The notes beneath the pieces were generated by a model. The model ran no database searches. It was not told the DNA's origin and saw nothing but the letters and a program-made list of their open reading frames with translations. Below, in pieces: positions 62,598 to 64,000 of a DNA stretch of 64,000 nt. The DNA lies in contig CAWBEX010000008.1 in NCBI GenBank assembly GCA_963787895.1, forward strand, positions 186,001 to 250,000. The letters run 5' to 3'. Within the stretch, counting starts at the first letter, position 1; each line of letters begins with the position of its first letter. Made by a program: the position numbers and the translations under genes. Origin of the DNA: Anderseniella sp963787895. Its GTDB lineage: Bacteria; Pseudomonadota; Alphaproteobacteria; Rhizobiales; Aestuariivirgaceae.

Positions 62598-63518
62598 TTG
62601 CAAACAAGGCCTATCAGAATTGGGACGCGGGGTTCACCGCTCGCGCTGGCACAAGCCCATGAAACCAGGGACCGCCTGGCGAGCATGCATGGCATGGACC
62701 CCGCAACAATCGAAGTTGTCGTTATCTCAACAAGCGGTGACCGCATACAGGATCGTTCTCTGGCCGAGATCGGCGGCAAGGGGCTTTTCACGTTTGAACT
62801 GGAAGATCAGCTTCATGACGGCCGTATCGACATGGCTGTTCATTCCATGAAAGACATGCCGGCCATTCTCCCGGACGGCCTGGAGATCTCTTGCCTGCTG
62901 GAGCGGGAAGATGTCCGCGACGCCTTCTTGTCACCCGTAGTCAAGACAATAGCCGAATTGCCACACGGTGCTATCGTTGGAACTTCATCCGTGCGCCGCG
63001 CTGCCCAGCTGCTGCACATCCGTCCCGATCTGGAGATCGTCCAATTCAGGGGCAATGTGCAAACACGGCTTCGCAAGCTGGATGAAGGCGTGGCACAAGC
63101 AACCTTCCTCGCATGCGCTGGGCTCAACCGGCTCGGAATGGCAGACAAGATTACCAGCGCAATTAGTATTGATGAAATGCTGCCGGCGGTTGCACAAGGC
63201 GCGATTGGCATTGAAATCGCATCGTCGAACAGCCGTGCCCGCGAATTGCTCGAACCACTTAACCACCAGGCAACAAGCATTTGCATTGAAGCCGAGCGGG
63301 CTTTCCTGAAACAGCTGGACGGTTCATGCCGGACTCCGCTCGCAGGAAATGCAACACTTACTGGTGCCACTGTAACCCTGAAAGCAATGGCATTGACTCT
63401 GGACGGCAGGAAAGTATTCCGGATAACCCGCTCTGGTCCAGCCTCTGACGCGGAGGAAATCGGGATTGATGCCGCAGCTGAAATCAGGGCAGCAGCCGGA
63501 CCAGACCTTCAAACATGA
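62598..63518 (+). CDS. hemC: Hydroxymethylbilane synthase (porphobilinogen deaminase)
   Basis: A 306-residue enzyme joining four porphobilinogens into hydroxymethylbilane for heme and cobalamin synthesis. Seen: IRIGTRGSPLALAQAHETR at the N-terminus, MAVHSMKDMPAILPDG, GTSSVRRAAQL, and the dipyrromethane cofactor cysteine in LDGSCRTPLAG. The start is TTG 62598, as no ATG precedes the conserved N-terminus. The stop overlaps the hemD start. Confidence 0.95.
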   Translation: MQTRPIRIGTRGSPLALAQAHETRDRLASMHGMDPATIEVVVISTSGDRIQDRSLAEIGGKGLFTFELEDQLHDGRIDMAVHSMKDMPAILPDGLEISCLLEREDVRDAFLSPVVKTIAELPHGAIVGTSSVRRAAQLLHIRPDLEIVQFRGNVQTRLRKLDEGVAQATFLACAGLNRLGMADKITSAISIDEMLPAVAQGAIGIEIASSNSRARELLEPLNHQATSICIEAERAFLKQLDGSCRTPLAGNATLTGATVTLKAMALTLDGRKVFRITRSGPASDAEEIGIDAAAEIRAAAGPDLQT

Positions 63519-64000
63519 TGCATCTGCTCATAACAAGGCCGCGGCCGGATAGTGAGAAGTTCAAGGTCAGGCTGGAGCAAGACAACCGTTTCGAGGTTTC
63601 ACTTGCACCGCTTCTTGCTATTGAGCCTGACCACAGTGCCGTTATACCTGAGCGCCAATGGCAGGCCGTTCTTGTCACCAGCGCCAATGCCCTTTCATCG
63701 CTGGGCACAATTGGCATTCCAGCTGGCCTCACCAACACGCAGATCATGGCGGTTGGTCCGGCAACGGCATCTCTTGCCAGAGAATTTGACTTCACCAAAG
63801 TTGAGCAAGCAAACGGTGATGTGACATCACTTGCCGCCCTGTGCCGCGACAGACTTTCACCAGATGCTGGACCTCTGCTGTACTTGACCGGCAAGCAACG
63901 CTCCGGTGACCTGGCAGCGGACCTGGCCAGGAATGGCTTCGAAATCACCCGGATTGAACTGTACGACGCGGTGCCGGCAGCCAAACTTGCTGCTGAGGTT
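63515..64000 (+). CDS. hemD: Uroporphyrinogen-III synthase, 5' part
   Basis: The frame opens at ATG 63515 (overlapping the hemC stop as ATGA; ATG 63518 is an alternative) and stays open to the end of the window, giving 162 residues. LLITRPRPDSEKF, VLVTSANAL and MAVGPATA fit HemD, as do LLYLTGKQRSGDLA and ELYDAVPA. It cyclises hydroxymethylbilane to uroporphyrinogen III, the branch point to heme and B12. The C-terminus lies outside the window. Confidence 0.9.
   Translation, partial: MMHLLITRPRPDSEKFKVRLEQDNRFEVSLAPLLAIEPDHSAVIPERQWQAVLVTSANALSSLGTIGIPAGLTNTQIMAVGPATASLAREFDFTKVEQANGDVTSLAALCRDRLSPDAGPLLYLTGKQRSGDLAADLARNGFEITRIELYDAVPAAKLAAEV

Overview
The window reads as chromosomal DNA of an alphaproteobacterium, most likely Hyphomicrobiales (Rhizobiales) or a close relative. 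The reasons are the class II ribonucleotide reductase, the chorismate mutase-hisC-tyrC block, a DUF2125 protein, phbAB next to phaR, an IalB-like protein, a HIG1-type twin-transmembrane protein, the hemD/hemC-tsaD-gpsA-EVE order, and the ethylmalonyl-CoA pathway genes ecm, ccr and mcd. Genes are densely packed with many 4-base start/stop overlaps. I see no insertion sequence, prophage, integron or CRISPR array, and no gene-free stretch above 300 bases.

Layout. 0-8.8 kb: end of nrdJ; a small unknown gene behind two LexA-type boxes; ChaC; DUF2125; the aromatic amino-acid genes (chorismate mutase, hisC, tyrC); a methyltransferase divergent from gloB; a Ca/Na exchanger. 8.8-13.8 kb: phbB, phbA and divergent phaR, then a degenerate GGDEF/EAL protein. 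13.9-21.6 kb: gamma-glutamyltransferase, formate-THF ligase, a frameshifted DMT transporter, a peroxiredoxin and a large FAD/GcvT demethylating dehydrogenase. 21.7-32.7 kb: a molybdenum-cofactor and FDH-maturation operon (MOSC, fdhD, mobA, mobB, moeA, HAD), then a two-subunit NAD-linked formate dehydrogenase operon with an exported helical protein encoded between the subunits. 32.7-42.4 kb: ArsC-like and CobW proteins, DMT transporter, PBP-type carboxypeptidase, tRNA-Leu(CAA), DedA-like, DsbB, HNH protein, DNA glycosylase, gluQ, AEC transporter, and two tandem paralogous methyltransferases. 42.4-50.8 kb: ecm, a small membrane protein, ccr, DUF533, a DMT transporter, mcd and an SDR. 50.8-64 kb: HIG1-like protein, SDR, YkvA, quinone oxidoreductase-like, IalB-like, rlmN, HCCA isomerase-like, L,D-transpeptidase, acs, a methyltransferase, EVE, gpsA, tsaD, then divergent hemC and partial hemD.

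How it fits together. Two themes dominate. One is C1 metabolism: N-methyl oxidation onto THF, formyl-THF synthesis or breakdown, and formate oxidation to CO2 with NADH, served by the cofactor genes. The other is acetyl-CoA/C4 carbon flow: acs, phbAB/phaR, and the ethylmalonyl-CoA pathway (ccr, ecm, mcd), which branches from the same acetoacetyl-CoA/3-hydroxybutyryl-CoA pool as PHB. This is the gene content of a methylotroph or C1/C2 generalist; nothing in the window proves growth on methanol or methylamine. NrdJ and Ecm both need cobalamin.

The most notable signals are regulatory. Two perfect GTTC-N7-GTTC boxes (the alphaproteobacterial LexA pattern) sit before an uncharacterised gene next to nrdJ. 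A shared 15-base palindrome (best copy TGTTGCAATGCAACA) lies before ccr, ecm, mcd, phbA and phaR, suggesting that PHB and ethylmalonyl-CoA genes are controlled together.
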